The position numbers were made by a program, and so were the translations under genes. From JBEVJK01 sp963791325 (GTDB lineage Bacteria; Pseudomonadota; Alphaproteobacteria; Rhizobiales; Rhizobiaceae): 64,000 nucleotides of DNA. The stretch is from assembly GCA_963791325.1 (NCBI GenBank), contig CAWBRU010000008.1, forward strand, positions 124,001-188,000, in the 5' to 3' direction. The notes beneath the pieces are model-generated. The model searched no databases. It had not been told where the DNA came from and was given only the letters and a program-made list of their open reading frames with translations. Each line of letters begins with the position of its first letter. Within the stretch, counting starts at the first letter, position 1. Of the stretch, positions 1 through 8,850 are shown in pieces.

Positions 1-665
1 ACATCCGCCTCAGCTCGGCGCTGCCCGAGGCCATCAGCCGATTGACATAGTTGGGGTCGTTGGCCAGCAAATGCGGGTTGTCGGCGATCTTCGAGGGAAT
101 GAAGCACCGGGTCAGGCCGGTTTCGGGATCGCGGACGATGCGATCCGGGCCGTTGTCGACGAAGAACGATTTCAGGGCGAAATGGCTCGGACCGCCAGGG
201 TTGCAGGTCAGCCGCATCTGGCACTTGACCCCGGCCGAGCTACGCAGTGTCGCCATCAGCCGCCAGGTTGGCGCCAGCGAGGTGAACTGGCCGGCCTCTT
301 CGATGTAGACGCGGGTCAGCGACCAGCCCTGATAGGCCTCGGCATCGGTCTCGCGCTCCAGGTAGGCGCACGACAGCCGGGCGCCGTTGGGGAACTGGAA
401 GTAGGAGCCGTGCTCGTGCCACTCGGCGGCCGAGCCGTAGAGCCGGATCGCGGTCAGGATCGTATCCCGCAGGTCGGTGCGTTGCTTGCGCACCATCAGG
501 CCGCGCGCGTCCTCGCCGTGCTCGATCGCGTGGTACCAGAAGTCGAGCAGGCTGCCGATGGTCTTGGCGCCACCCCTGGCGCCGCCGAACAGGATGATGA
601 TCGGCGGGGCAGCGGATGAAATCCCACTGCCGGCGGGTCGGGGTGACGGCGACCTCGACGGGCAT
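1..665 (-). pseudogene. Phage terminase large subunit, 5' part, frameshifted, runs off the left edge
   Basis: Packaging ATPase that would drive phage DNA into proheads. The predicted start at 665 gives MPVEVAVTPTRRQWDFI, a typical terminase N-terminus, but the next coding block (Walker A-like FGGARGGAKT, then DLRDTILTAIRLYGS, EEAGQFTSLAPTWRLMAT and CNPGGPSHFALKSFFVD) is in a different frame, so an indel lies near 601-610. The second frame stays open to the window edge. It follows the small-subunit remnant directly, the usual phage order. The family is clear from the Walker motif and the CNPGGPSH stretch. The frameshift is seen in the sequence; whether it is decay or sequencing error cannot be told here. 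Confidence 0.8.
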
Positions 666-730
666 CGGTCTAGTGCCTGCGACAGCCGCCGCTGCCAGTC
701 GTCCTCGGACAGGATGCACGCCGGAGCAAT

Positions 731-1124
731 CTATGCGGGGGCGGGAGCGGGCCGACGGACGACCGCCTCGATCTGCGCCTTGTCGACGATCAGGCCGTAG
801 AGCTTGTTCTGGGCGACGATGGCGGCGACGGCGGCGCCGTGCTGGCGGTCCTCGACCGCATTGCGGCGGACTTCCTCCAGTTTGGCGTACTGCCCGTCGA
901 CGGTGACGGCGGCGCGCGTCGGCATGCTTCGCCTGGAGTTCGCGCACCCGTTTGGCGATCTTGGGCGTCTTTAGACGGCGGTGGGCGCCGACGCCGGCGG
1001 CGTTCGGGGTCGCCTGGTAGCCGGCTTCGCGGACCGCTTCCACGCCGTTCATGCCGGACGCAACCGCCTGCGCGAAGCGCTCTTGTCGGGAGGACAGTTT
1101 TTCCGGCTTTGGCTTGGTCGACAT
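731..1124 (-). pseudogene. Phage terminase small subunit, frameshifted
   Basis: DNA-recognition subunit of a phage packaging motor. From the ATG at 1124 the frame reads SSRQERFAQAVASGMNGVEA and VREAGYQATPNAAGVGAHR, the helix-turn-helix region typical of Terminase_2 small subunits. Near 925 coding continues in another frame (VDGQYAKLEEVRRNAVEDR, AAVAAIVAQNKLYGLIVDK) to a stop at 731. The two halves together give about 130 residues, close to usual length. The large-subunit remnant starts 65 bases downstream. Confidence 0.75.
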
Positions 1125-1271
1125 GGCGCGGGCACGATAACACCGATTTCGTGGCTGGCAAAGGCCGCCAGGACGCGGGAGCGTCGTCTTAGGGAGAGCC
1201 CGCGTCAGCGTCGTGGGAAGGACTCCACAGAGGGCGGGGAGGCTGCGGGCTGCCCCAGTGCCTCGGAAACG

Positions 1272-1535
1272 TCACAGACCGCGCCAGTGCGCCGCGCTCC
1301 GAACTTTCTGGCCCGGTTCGTACGGTCTCCACTTGCGGAAGCGCACACGACCGGTCGCATCCTCCTCGATCGTCAGTTCAGCACCTCGGTCGATGGTGGT
1401 GACGATGCCGATGACCTGCGAGCCATGGTGGCGGAAGCCGATGCGGCCGTGGAGTCCGCGCGCCTTGAGCACGCGGCAGGCATCGAACTCGGCGTTGACC
1501 GAACTGGTGACGATGGTTTCGCCATCGAGCCGCAC
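1272..1535 (-). CDS. Small phage-type hypothetical protein
   Basis: No family recognised. The 87 residues are balanced in composition (LDGETIVTSSVNAEFDACRV, then RGAELTIEEDATGRVRFRKW) and read like a real small beta-rich phage protein. The first ATG may not be the true start: the same frame continues upstream as GDRGQRYEV without ATG, while a start-like stretch in another frame begins at 1648 (MLDQAEIPAAVPPVERQ). That pattern suggests another small indel near 1600. It lies just upstream of the terminase remnants on the same strand. Confidence 0.45.
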   Translation of the reverse strand: MRLDGETIVTSSVNAEFDACRVLKARGLHGRIGFRHHGSQVIGIVTTIDRGAELTIEEDATGRVRFRKWRPYEPGQKVRSAAHWRGL

Positions 1536-1772
1536 CTCGTAACGCTGACCTCGGTCGCCACATGAGCCACGGTGCAGGACTCCGACGAAGTCCAGCTTTG
1601 GCGCTCGACGGGCGGAACGGCAGCGGGGATCTCGGCTTGATCAAGCATGGCTCGCTGAGCTTAGCGGTGCCGGCCGTGGCGCGCATGATGTCCTCTCCTT
1701 CAACTAGGCCGACGCGCTCGTGCCCTGCGTGGCTAGATGCGGAAACCGTGTCCTGCCATTACATTAGGGGGC

Positions 1773-1958
1773 ATGAACAAGACTGAGAAAATCGACCGAA
1801 TCGCCCTCGACATGGCCAGCGCAAGTCTTGAGGAAACAGCCACCAAGCTTGGCTTCACCCCCGACGAGGATGGCATCTTTAGCGAGAAGGCTGCCGCCGC
1901 CGTGCTGGAGCATTTCCGCGCGTGGGTGATCAGCGCCGACATTTGCAGCGACGACTAG
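1773..1958 (+). CDS. Small hypothetical protein (61 aa)
   Basis: Starts at ATG 1773 behind a good AGGGGG ribosome-binding site at 1766-1771. An in-frame codon 36 bases upstream is less likely. The product is acidic and probably helical (KTEKIDRIALDMASASLEET, then SEKAAAAVLEHFRAWVISAD). It is soluble with no signal peptide and no recognised family. It lies in the mosaic island with nothing obvious as operon partner. Confidence 0.5.
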   Translation: MNKTEKIDRIALDMASASLEETATKLGFTPDEDGIFSEKAAAAVLEHFRAWVISADICSDD

Positions 1959-2745
1959 CCTCGGAACGCCCTGCGCCGGGCGTCCTTCTCGACAGGTTCA
2001 GCCCGCAGGCCATGGACCCGGCCAGGAAGGCGGCTCTGCGCTTGGCGGGAGCGCGGGCGGCTTGTTCCGGGCAAGAGGGGGCCTGCCGAGGTGAACGTGC
2101 GTCCTGGGGCCGGTCTGGCCGATTTGGAATAGTGAACTGAGAGGCTATGCCTATATGGAGCGGCTCAACCTCGTGGGGTGGCTTCCGTGCTTTGAGCTAT
2201 TGTTGCCGCTTGGATGGGCGTTGGGATCGGCGTGTTTGCCCTCCTCATCGGGATGCGTTTGGTGCACGCCCTCTTCCTGCTCGTCACCACCCCCTTTCGT
2301 CGGAACGGTCGCGCAGGTTCTCCGCGCGCGCGGCAGCCAGCAAGCCGGACAGGATTTGCCGGTCTTGTTCAACGCGTGGAAGTTGCCGTGCTAGGATCGC
2401 TTGGCCGGCCCTCGACCGGATGACTGCATGGCGCGCCGCCGGCAGCGAAGCCGCCGTCAAGATGCCAGGCCCGCCAACCGTGCCGAGATGCGGTGGGACG
2501 ATCTCGGCCAGCCGGGACGTGCCGGAGGAAAACATCGCTTTCGATGACGCGGTGAAGATTGGCCGCGTCCATCGGCTCGCGCCTGCTCTGGTGACCACCC
2601 TGGTCCATGGAGCCATCCAACGTCCCTGGATCACGTGCCTCGGGTGAAGATCGGGCCTCAGCCCGCACGGCCCACGTCATCTGCGAACTATTTGTTCGGC
2701 TCGTGGATCGTGGACTGTCAGATGGCAACAATGGTCTCATAATTA
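1959..2745. other. No confident gene (787 bp)
   Basis: Only short overlapping open frames are present. One on the plus strand at about 2214-2423 has a plausible membrane stretch (GVGIGVFALLIGM) but lacks a clear ribosome-binding site and turns Arg/Pro-rich. I see no tRNA, terminator or recognisable protein fragment. It is best treated as decayed island sequence. Confidence 0.5.
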
Positions 2746-3276
2746 TTAGCTATAAGGCGACCAGCATTGCCGGCGCGGACCGTGATTCGGCTGGTAGGTA
2801 TTGTCCCATTCCCGGTAGGATCTGTAGCGCTCGTAGCACCAGCGGGTATGTGCGTCGGGGTCGTAAACCTGGCTCGGCTGGCTGGCTATGGCATTTCCAA
2901 GTAGCGCTCCGAACAGAAAGCTCGGAAACCAATAGCCGTCGTAGTAGCGATAGCCTGGACGGTAGTAGCGGTAGCCCCGATAACCCCGATACCAGCCGGG
3001 CTCGCCATCTTCTGGGCCAGGACCAACTGGGCCAGGACCAACTGCCGGGCCAGGACCAAATGCCGGGCCGGGACCGAATGCCGGGCCGGGAGCGGACCCC
3101 GGGCCGAAGCCGCCAGGGCCCATAATCGGCGGTGGAGATTGGACCTCGACAGTGTCGGATGAGGGGGCAACCGCCCTCGGAACGAAGAGGGGTACAGCGT
3201 TCGCCGGAAGCGCGGCGGCAACTGCGAGCGAGATCGCGAGCGTTGCACTGCACAAGCCTGAGAGGTGATTGCTCAT
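2746..3276 (-). CDS. BA14K-family secreted protein
   Basis: Small exported protein of the BA14K family, first known as a Brucella immunoreactive, lectin-like antigen; its physiological role is unsettled. Start chosen at ATG 3276 (MSNHLSG) with an AAGGAG site upstream. An N-terminal signal peptide ends near PANAVP. Next comes a low-complexity GPGPAFGPGP-type repeat, a Tyr/Arg-rich segment (YRGYRGYRYYRPGYRYY), a hydrophobic stretch FLFGALLGNAIA, and the BA14K signature near the C-terminus (WCYERYRSYREWDNTY, then HGPRRQCWSPY). At 176 residues it has typical length. It points strongly to Hyphomicrobiales. Confidence 0.85.
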   Translation of the reverse strand: MSNHLSGLCSATLAISLAVAAALPANAVPLFVPRAVAPSSDTVEVQSPPPIMGPGGFGPGSAPGPAFGPGPAFGPGPAVGPGPVGPGPEDGEPGWYRGYRGYRYYRPGYRYYDGYWFPSFLFGALLGNAIASQPSQVYDPDAHTRWCYERYRSYREWDNTYQPNHGPRRQCWSPYS

Positions 3277-3439
3277 CTTAAGCAAGCTCCTTCTGAGCCA
3301 TTCCTGTCCCTTCTTCTAACAAACGAGCAGGAACTATTGGAAGTTCCTTTTGAACCGTCCATCCATCAGATTCGTCGGGTGCCGAGCGGCTCTGTCGCAT
3401 TGGGCTGCGGGTGCAATGCGACACGCCGGTCGATCGGGC

Positions 3440-3640
3440 CGCTGAGCTAATACGCTCGATTGCGTTCCGATCGCGGTATAGGAAGGGCGAGAAGCGGTTT
3501 TCCAGATGCGATTGGCCTTGGGCGGGATGTTGCGGCTGCCCGCTGGCTGATCTGGCGGCGGATGGCGTTGCTGTCATGCCCTTGTCGGCGTTGACGAGAC
3601 CGGTTTCTGGCATCTGTCCGAGGAGCACCTCGCCCCCTTG
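3440..3640 (-). mobile_element. IS5-family transposase remnant (C-terminal part)
   Basis: Fragments of an IS5-family DDE transposase are spread over different frames: GLVNADKG, then DSNAIRRQISQRAA, then NRFSPFLYRDRNAIERI. These correspond to the region around the late catalytic residues and the NAIER motif. At least two frameshifts separate them, and the tail beyond NAIERI does not match the expected continuation. The fragment is fused directly to the IS481-type fragment at 3640-4165. Confidence 0.65.
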
Positions 3641-4165
3641 CAAGAGAGCCTCCCAGCCGAGACCCTCGCCACGGCCGCGACGGCTGCTCTGGCCGCGCCG
3701 GTCGCCGGTGATGCGGTGGCCGATGCCGTCGATCCCGCCGAGCTTCTTGGAATCGATGTGGATCAGTTCGCCGGGCTGCTCCCGCTCGTAGCGGACGACC
3801 GCCACGGCCGTGTCGAGAGCCTTGAGCCTGCCGAGCCCGATCCGGCGCAGCGCCTTGCCGACCGTCGAGATCGGCCGGCCGAGGCGGCGCGCGATCGCCG
3901 GCCCCGACAACCGCTGGCGCCGCAGGACTGCGATCTCGGTTTCGGCGGCGGCATCGAGCCGGAACGGGCAGGAATGCGGCCGCGACGAGCGGTCGCCCAA
4001 GCCGGCAGCACCTTCCACCCGGAAGCGGTCGCGCCACTTGCGCACCGTCCTGCCGTCGACACCGAACGCCGACGCCACGGCCGCGACCGTCGAGCCCGCC
4101 TCAAGACGTTCCACGATCAGCATTCGACTGCGCGGCGTGGTTCTGGCATTCTCATGAATGTCCAT
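3640..4165 (-). mobile_element. IS481-family transposase remnant (N-terminal part)
   Basis: From ATG 4165, behind an AGGAG site, the frame encodes an intact N-terminal half of an IS481-type transposase: helix-turn-helix (STVAAVASAFGVDGRTVRKW), second HTH (LSGPAIARRLGRPISTVGKA) and the first catalytic region (PGELIHIDSKKLGGIDGIGH). About 175 residues in, after RGEGLGWE, homology passes into IS5-type sequence, so the catalytic core is incomplete. The element cannot be active by itself. No intact terminal inverted repeats were seen. Confidence 0.75.
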
Positions 4166-4264
4166 CCGAGGCTCCTGGGTGACGGTCGCGTGTGTGGTAA
4201 CCGCAACCTCGCATCCAAGCCTCGGACGGACAACTCCATAGCAACGACAGCTAGCTTCCAAATC

Positions 4265-4315
4265 GTGCGTCATCTGCGTCACGCGGTCATGACGATGATG
4301 ACGCAGATGACGCAC
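4265..4315. repeat. Perfect 17-bp inverted repeat with heptamer TGACGCA in tandem in each arm
   Basis: The arm GTGCGTCATCTGCGTCA (4265-4281) is exactly complementary to TGACGCAGATGACGCAC (4299-4315), with a 17-base spacer. Each arm holds two copies of TGACGCA separated by GA, so four copies in all, two per strand. It lies about 100 bp upstream of the transposase remnant in a gene-free stretch. It could be a regulator-binding site, a recombination site or the end of a vanished element. Confidence 0.7.
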
Positions 4316-4552
4316 ACTTTCAGTCCCAGCGGGCAGATCAGACCGGTGCCTTGGCGCTGCCTGCAATAACAAGCGCCGGCCGGCGCCCCTCTGGCTTAGG
4401 TTGATACGGAATTCGCAACGTTTAATGGAACTTCTGAACGGGACAGCGAGGAGTTCTTCCCATAGGGGTGGGCGTCTCGATCCGGCTAAGACAGCCACCG
4501 CCGGGTTTGCAAAAGTGACTTGAGACGGCTTTGGCGGTCACCCCGCACAAGC

Positions 4553-4810
4553 TCAGCCGAGCTCGCAGTGCTGATTCCAGCTTTCCTGCCACTCAACGTC
4601 ATCATCGACCTCGACTTCCAAAGGAAGGCCGAGACGCTCAGCCTCGCACCGGGCGATGCCTAGGACCTCCCTCGGCTCGCCATCGCAGCACCAACTCTCC
4701 CGAGGATGGTCAACACCGGCTCCGATCGGCAGGCGATCTGCTCTCGCGAATGGCTGACCGCGTTCCAAACTCACGTGAACTTCGATCCGGTGCCTGGCCT
4801 TAGACAGCAT
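4553..4810 (-). CDS. Small hypothetical protein (85 aa)
   Basis: No family recognised. From ATG 4810 (MLSKARHRIEVHVSLERGQP) the product is acidic at the C-terminus (RLGLPLEVEVDDDVEWQESW). Composition is protein-like and the opposite strand has nothing better. It may be translated with the small frame just upstream on the same strand. Moderate to low confidence because length is short and the neighbourhood is degenerate. Confidence 0.4.
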   Translation of the reverse strand: MLSKARHRIEVHVSLERGQPFARADRLPIGAGVDHPRESWCCDGEPREVLGIARCEAERLGLPLEVEVDDDVEWQESWNQHCELG

Positions 4811-4843
4811 GGTACTCCTCCGCACCAAAGGGCCGGCAGCCCG

Positions 4844-5032
4844 TCAGGTTTGAGATTTGAAACCAACCCCGGCTGTCGACTTGCTCGCCATCTCTCGCTC
4901 GCCTAACTTTGACTGAACCCATGCCAAAAGGTAGGTGCCGTAAGGCGGCATGGGAACGGGCGGCCGCATTTTGAAATATTCGAGATGCGCCCGGTCGCGC
5001 ACCAGCTTTCGCAAGAGGCGCACGACCGCCAT
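4844..5032 (-). CDS. Possible small basic protein (62 aa)
   Basis: Supported mainly by a strong GAGGAGG ribosome-binding site upstream of TTG 5035 / ATG 5032. The product starts MAVVRLLRKLVRDRAHLEYF and contains RPPVPMPPYGTYLLAWVQSK. It has no signal peptide and no recognised domain. It is co-directional with the hypothetical gene ending at 4553. Confidence 0.3.
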   Translation of the reverse strand: MAVVRLLRKLVRDRAHLEYFKMRPPVPMPPYGTYLLAWVQSKLGEREMASKSTAGVGFKSQT

Positions 5033-5225
5033 CAACTTGCGCCTCCTCTTTGGTTGCGTGCCGTGGGCAGATTTGCTCAGACGCGGCGCTTCGGTCTTCG
5101 ATGCCTGTCAGCACCGCTTTCCAAGACGAAACGAAGGTCCTAGGATGCCGTCAATTCGCCGGCTGATTGCAGGGCTGAAATGTAACTGAAACATGGGCCG
5201 GAGGCGGCCAAGGCACACCCGATCA

Positions 5226-6488
5226 CTAGTCCAACGTCTGCAGAAATGCCACAAGCGCCTTTCGCTCCTCCTCCGTCAGATTGAGCGGCTTGACTTCGGA
5301 CGCGCCGCCGGAACTCGCCCGGGGCGCGGGAATAGTGATCGAGCACGGCCTCCAGCGTTGGCATCTGCCGGCATGCATATAGGGCGGCCGGCCAGCGACG
5401 CCGCGCAGCGACGGCGTCTTGTAGGCGCGGGTGAGCCGAGTGCCCTGGCCCGCAAGAGTGGCAAGTGCCGTGCAGGACGCGGCATTGCCGTCGCTGAACG
5501 GCCCCAGGCAATTGAACCGGTCGGCCGAGACTTCCTTGATGCCGGTCTCGCGGCCAAGGTCGGGCGGCAGACCGGCACCGACCGGAATGCCGGTATTGTG
5601 GAAGCCGCCATCGCTGAAGCGCGGACCGTTGTGGCAGGTCACGCAATTGGCCCTGCCGACGAACAGCTTGAGACCAAGCGTCTCCTCGGCCGAGAACGCG
5701 TCGGCCGGCGCTGGCGCCTGGCCTGCCGCCAGCGCGGCAGCGAACCGGTCGAAGCGGGTCTGCGGATAGGGCAAGGCGCGCTCGAAAGCTTCGATCGCCT
5801 TGCCCATGTTGGCGAAGATGCGGTCGACGCCGCGCTGGTCGGCCTCGCTCATCGCCCCCCACGCCGCCTGCTCGGCCGGCGTGCCGAGCGGCCCGGCATC
5901 GGCCGGCAGCCTGCTCAGGTCCGGCATCGGCCCGAAGATGCGCGCGTAGCGGGGGCCGAAATTTTTGGCCATGAAGTGGGCATAGGCAGTCCTGTTTCCG
6001 GCGTGCTCGGCTGGTTTCTCTAGCGGCGCGAGCGCCTGTGACCACAGGCTATCTTTGCGCCCGTCCCAGAAGAACCAGCTCTTCCAGGCTGCGCCGGCGA
6101 GCGGCATGGTGCGCCGGTTCGCGGTACCCAGGCCCTCCCCGAGCGGCAGATCGTCCTGGAACTGGCGGTCGATCTTGTGGCAGGTGGCGCACGCCACCTT
6201 GCCGTTGGCGCTCAGCCGCTGATCGAAGAACAGGGTCGCGCCGAGGGCCGCCGCACCGGGATCGTCGGCGAAGCGGTTGGTGGGATCGGCTGGCAAGGGC
6301 GGCAGGTTAGCAAGCGACAGTGAGGCGATCGTCTGCCGCTCGGCCGGACTGAACGCCTGCTGTGGCCCGTCCAAAAACGGTTCCGCGTCAGGCAGGCCCG
6401 TGACGGCCAGCAGGATTGCACCCGCCGCTGCCCCGGCGAGCGCTTTGCGGCCCAGGGCCGCGATCTTGCTGTCGCCGCGTGAACCCAT
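5226..6488 (-). CDS. Di-haem cytochrome c peroxidase / MauG-family protein with a locally shifted segment
   Basis: Periplasmic di-haem enzyme that would reduce hydrogen peroxide or oxidise a partner protein (CcP/MauG superfamily). A hydrophobic N-terminus (residues 15-31) serves as export signal or anchor. Two c-type haem sites are visible, CATCH at 100-104 and CVTCH at 282-286, plus the AYKTPSLRGVAGRPPYMHAG block that normally precedes the TLEAVLDHY helix. That helix is missing from the frame: residues 374-392 read RCQRWRPCSIT and so on, while the expected QMPTLEAVLDHYSRAP is encoded one frame over. The frame is restored at SEVKPLNLTEEERKALVAFL. So one base is lost near 5365 and one gained near 5310. 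The gene sits alone inside the phage island. Confidence 0.85.
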   Translation of the reverse strand: MGSRGDSKIAALGRKALAGAAAGAILLAVTGLPDAEPFLDGPQQAFSPAERQTIASLSLANLPPLPADPTNRFADDPGAAALGATLFFDQRLSANGKVACATCHKIDRQFQDDLPLGEGLGTANRRTMPLAGAAWKSWFFWDGRKDSLWSQALAPLEKPAEHAGNRTAYAHFMAKNFGPRYARIFGPMPDLSRLPADAGPLGTPAEQAAWGAMSEADQRGVDRIFANMGKAIEAFERALPYPQTRFDRFAAALAAGQAPAPADAFSAEETLGLKLFVGRANCVTCHNGPRFSDGGFHNTGIPVGAGLPPDLGRETGIKEVSADRFNCLGPFSDGNAASCTALATLAGQGTRLTRAYKTPSLRGVAGRPPYMHAGRCQRWRPCSITIPAPRASSGGASEVKPLNLTEEERKALVAFLQTLD

Positions 6489-6696
6489 CTCGTCCCGTTG
6501 CCTCCTTCAACGACAGACGAGGCCAAGTTCGTCCCACGCCGCGACGAAACAATGGCACGGGCCTTCCGCTAGGCTCGGTGCTCGATCACGACGACGTGAA
6601 GGCTTGCGGCATATCGCATGGAATAGATTGGTGAGCCGAGACGTTCGAGACGTTAATGGTGGGGGCTTTTAAAGGACAAGTTTGGAGGAGAGTTCG

Positions 6697-7362
6697 ATGC
6701 GCTCAAAAGTGGCAGTTTGGCTGGGGTGCCTGCTCGTTGCGACCCCATTGGCAATTGCACCCGCCTTGGCGGCCTCCAGCGGTGGAGGTTCTTCGGCTGG
6801 CGGATCATCCGCCGGAGGTTCTTCGGCTGGCGGTTCCGCTGGGGGTGGCATGGGTGGTGGATCGGCCGCTGGACACAGCGCCGGCAGCGCCGGCAATGCC
6901 GGCGGCAGCAGCGCAAGCCAACAGAAAATCCCTAGCTGCAAGCGGTCCCTGGTCTGGAACAAGTCCAAGCGGAAGTGCGTCGCCCAGCAGGAAGGCGCGC
7001 TCGACGACGACAGCATTTTTGAGACCGGTCGCGATCTGGCGCTTGCTGGACGCTATGATGAGGCGATCACCATCCTTACTCTGGCCGCCGACAAGACGGA
7101 CGCGCGCATCCTCAACATGCTCGGCTATTCGCATCGCAGAGAAGGGCGCGTCAACGTCGGCATCGGCTACTACCACGAGGCCATTCTCAACGATCCGAAC
7201 TACACGCCGGTGCGCGAATATCTGGGCGAGGCGCTGCTCCAGATTGGCGATCTCCCGGCGGCCAAGGCGCAACTTGCCGAGATCGAGAAGCGCTGCGGCA
7301 CCACCTGCAGCAATTATACCGATCTCCTTGCTCAGATCCAAGCCTACAAAGGCGGCATTTGA
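6697..7362 (+). CDS. Secreted TPR-repeat protein with Gly/Ser-rich linker
   Basis: Exported protein of 221 residues; role unknown, probably a scaffold for protein contacts. ATG 6697 is chosen because GGAGGAG lies at 6684-6690; an upstream TTG overlaps that site. A signal peptide ends near APALAA, followed by a low-complexity linker built from GGSSAGGSSAGGS units. A short Cys-containing region (CKRSLVWNKSKRKCV) follows, then TPR-like helices (GRDLALAGRYDEAITILTLA, MLGYSHRREGRVNVGIGYYH, YLGEALLQIGDLPAAKAQLA). A C-terminal Cys pair, CGTTC, follows. Similar proteins are common in Bradyrhizobium relatives. It stands alone. Confidence 0.75.
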   Translation: MRSKVAVWLGCLLVATPLAIAPALAASSGGGSSAGGSSAGGSSAGGSAGGGMGGGSAAGHSAGSAGNAGGSSASQQKIPSCKRSLVWNKSKRKCVAQQEGALDDDSIFETGRDLALAGRYDEAITILTLAADKTDARILNMLGYSHRREGRVNVGIGYYHEAILNDPNYTPVREYLGEALLQIGDLPAAKAQLAEIEKRCGTTCSNYTDLLAQIQAYKGGI

Positions 7363-7453
7363 TTCACCTCGGCGGGGTGGCGGCGGCGTCCTGCCTGGCC
7401 TATCAGCAGGCAAAGCGGCGCTCTCCTAAAGGAGACTGAGGTGCGATTGCACA

Positions 7454-7476
7454 CTGGGGGAATATTTGTCCCCCAG
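7454..7476. terminator. Stem-loop, possible terminator
   Basis: CTGGGGG (7454-7460) pairs perfectly with CCCCCAG (7470-7476) around a 9-base AT-rich loop. It lies about 90 bp downstream of the TPR gene stop. There is no run of T after it on the plus strand, so rho-independent termination is uncertain. Confidence 0.35.
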
Positions 7477-7614
7477 CCGATTCGTCAAGGTGCGAGTAAG
7501 TCGCGCGGTGCGGGCTTGTCACCGAATGGCGAGCGCCGATCGCGCGTGAATCCTGGCGGGAGCGTCTTGAACCCCACCTCGGCTTTAGGCTTGTCAGGGA
7601 TCAGTATGTTGACC

Positions 7615-7756
7615 CCCAACCAGATGGTCCGGCTCGGTCGCCGGCACGGCCGCCTCCCGGGATGAGGCCTGCCATTCGGTCGAACGCGAATACGACGCTA
7701 TGGTGGCGCGCATTGCGGCGGCGAAGGCAAAGGGCTGGAAGCCTGGGAAAAGTTGA
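7615..7756 (+). pseudogene. 3' scar of a small gene
   Basis: The frame reads RDEACHSVEREYDAMVARIA and ends AAKAKGWKPGKS before a TGA at 7756. The composition is that of a genuine helical protein tail, but there is no start codon in frame after the upstream stop. It is probably the end of a deleted small phage gene. Family not recognised. Confidence 0.25.
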
Positions 7757-8401
7757 ACGGTGCTTGTTGCGTTCCTTGTCGGCGCGCTTCAACAGGCCGG
7801 CCTAAAAAGGCGCAAACCCGCAAGCCGGCCGACAGTTCTGCTAGTCCAAACTTGGACGAACAGAATGATGTCGGCCGGCCGGGTGGGAGGCAGTCATTGG
7901 AGTCGTTGACAGTACCATTACTGCCAACGATGCGGCCCCAGCCACCCCCCAAACGACGCACGGAGTGGCGGGAGCGACGGCTACTTCAGGGAGTGGCCGT
8001 CGGGGCCCGACCATGATTAGGTGGTGCCCCGCTCCTCACGACAGGTGCACTGGTGCGGGGCATGACCGGGCGGCTAGCGGGTCCTTCGCTTTTCTCAGGG
8101 CTGCCCGGTCCCCTTCGGAGTGCTATCGTTGCCACTTCAGATTTTTACGTCAGAACATCCCGGGGTCTGCCGAGTTGGGACTAGCCCTGTGTGAGACTGG
8201 GCAATGGCTCGCCAGGGTGGTGGCTGGGGGCAGTGACGACCTCCCCCGGTCACATCAGGGGAACCGCTCCTCGACCGCGCGGGCCTTGCAGCGCACCTAA
8301 CGATCACCCCTGGTCTCCCCACGAGAGAACTTCACATTTTGTGAAACATTCCCGCATGACGGTCGTTCACCTAATGCCTCAGGAGGCACAGGGTGACCCT
8401 G

Positions 8402-8445
8402 GGGGTGGGCGGCCCCGATCTTAGCCCGACCGAGACGCCCACCCC
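8402..8445 (-). terminator. Ten-bp stem-loop directly after a phage-like gene
   Basis: GGGGTGGGCG (8402-8411) is perfectly complementary to CGCCCACCCC (8436-8445). On the minus strand it begins at the base after the stop codon of the 8446-8850 gene, the place expected for a transcription end. No U-run follows, so it may act as a 3' stabiliser or a phage-type terminator. Confidence 0.5.
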
Positions 8446-8850
8446 TTACGGGTAGCCCGGATAAACGTCATGCGAGCCAATCGCCCACGAATGGACCCGC
8501 ATTGCATCAGCAACCAGAAAATAAACGCCCCCGGCGTGCAACACCGCGCCGTCCTCGATCCAAATCGAACACTGTCCGGCAGGGTGCAACGGGGTCGGAT
8601 CGCCATTGACGACCGACAAAACCCCGTTGACCCCAAGGGCTGCGGCGATCACCGCGCTCTCGCCATACACGTTCGAGGTGAAGACGGCACCCGGCACAAG
8701 CCTGGACAAATATTCGTCCAGGGCGTTCTCACAGACAACTTCCGGGCACTGCACGAACCACGTAGGCGTTCGCCAATTGCCCTGCAAGGCGCACCAAGGC
8801 GCCGCTGCCCGACGCCACTCTATCTCTTCACGTACTACGTCAGGTTGCAT
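8446..8850 (-). CDS. Hypothetical protein, T7-like phage segment (134 aa)
   Basis: No family recognised. The product starts MQPDVVREEIEWRRAAAPWC and contains VVCENALDEYLSRLVPGAVF, VIAAALGVNGVLSVVNGDPT and AGGVYFLVADAMRVHSWAIG, consistent with a small globular beta-rich protein. It overlaps the end of the upstream gene by 16 bp on the same strand, so the two are co-translated. A strong stem-loop follows its stop. Position downstream of a T7-like terminase remnant suggests phage origin. Confidence 0.6.
   Translation of the reverse strand: MQPDVVREEIEWRRAAAPWCALQGNWRTPTWFVQCPEVVCENALDEYLSRLVPGAVFTSNVYGESAVIAAALGVNGVLSVVNGDPTPLHPAGQCSIWIEDGAVLHAGGVYFLVADAMRVHSWAIGSHDVYPGYP

Larger units (their letters stand above)
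7363..8401. other. About 1 kb without a confident gene
   Basis: I found no complete coding region on either strand, only the hairpin at 7454-7476 and a short coding scar ending at 7756, both listed separately. The sequence is GC-rich with short shadow frames. It separates bacterial cargo (TPR gene) from the T7-like phage segment. Confidence 0.5.

Noticed and set aside
2147..2647. 166-codon plus-strand frame
   Set aside because: Cys/Arg-rich composition, no ribosome-binding site, no family resemblance.
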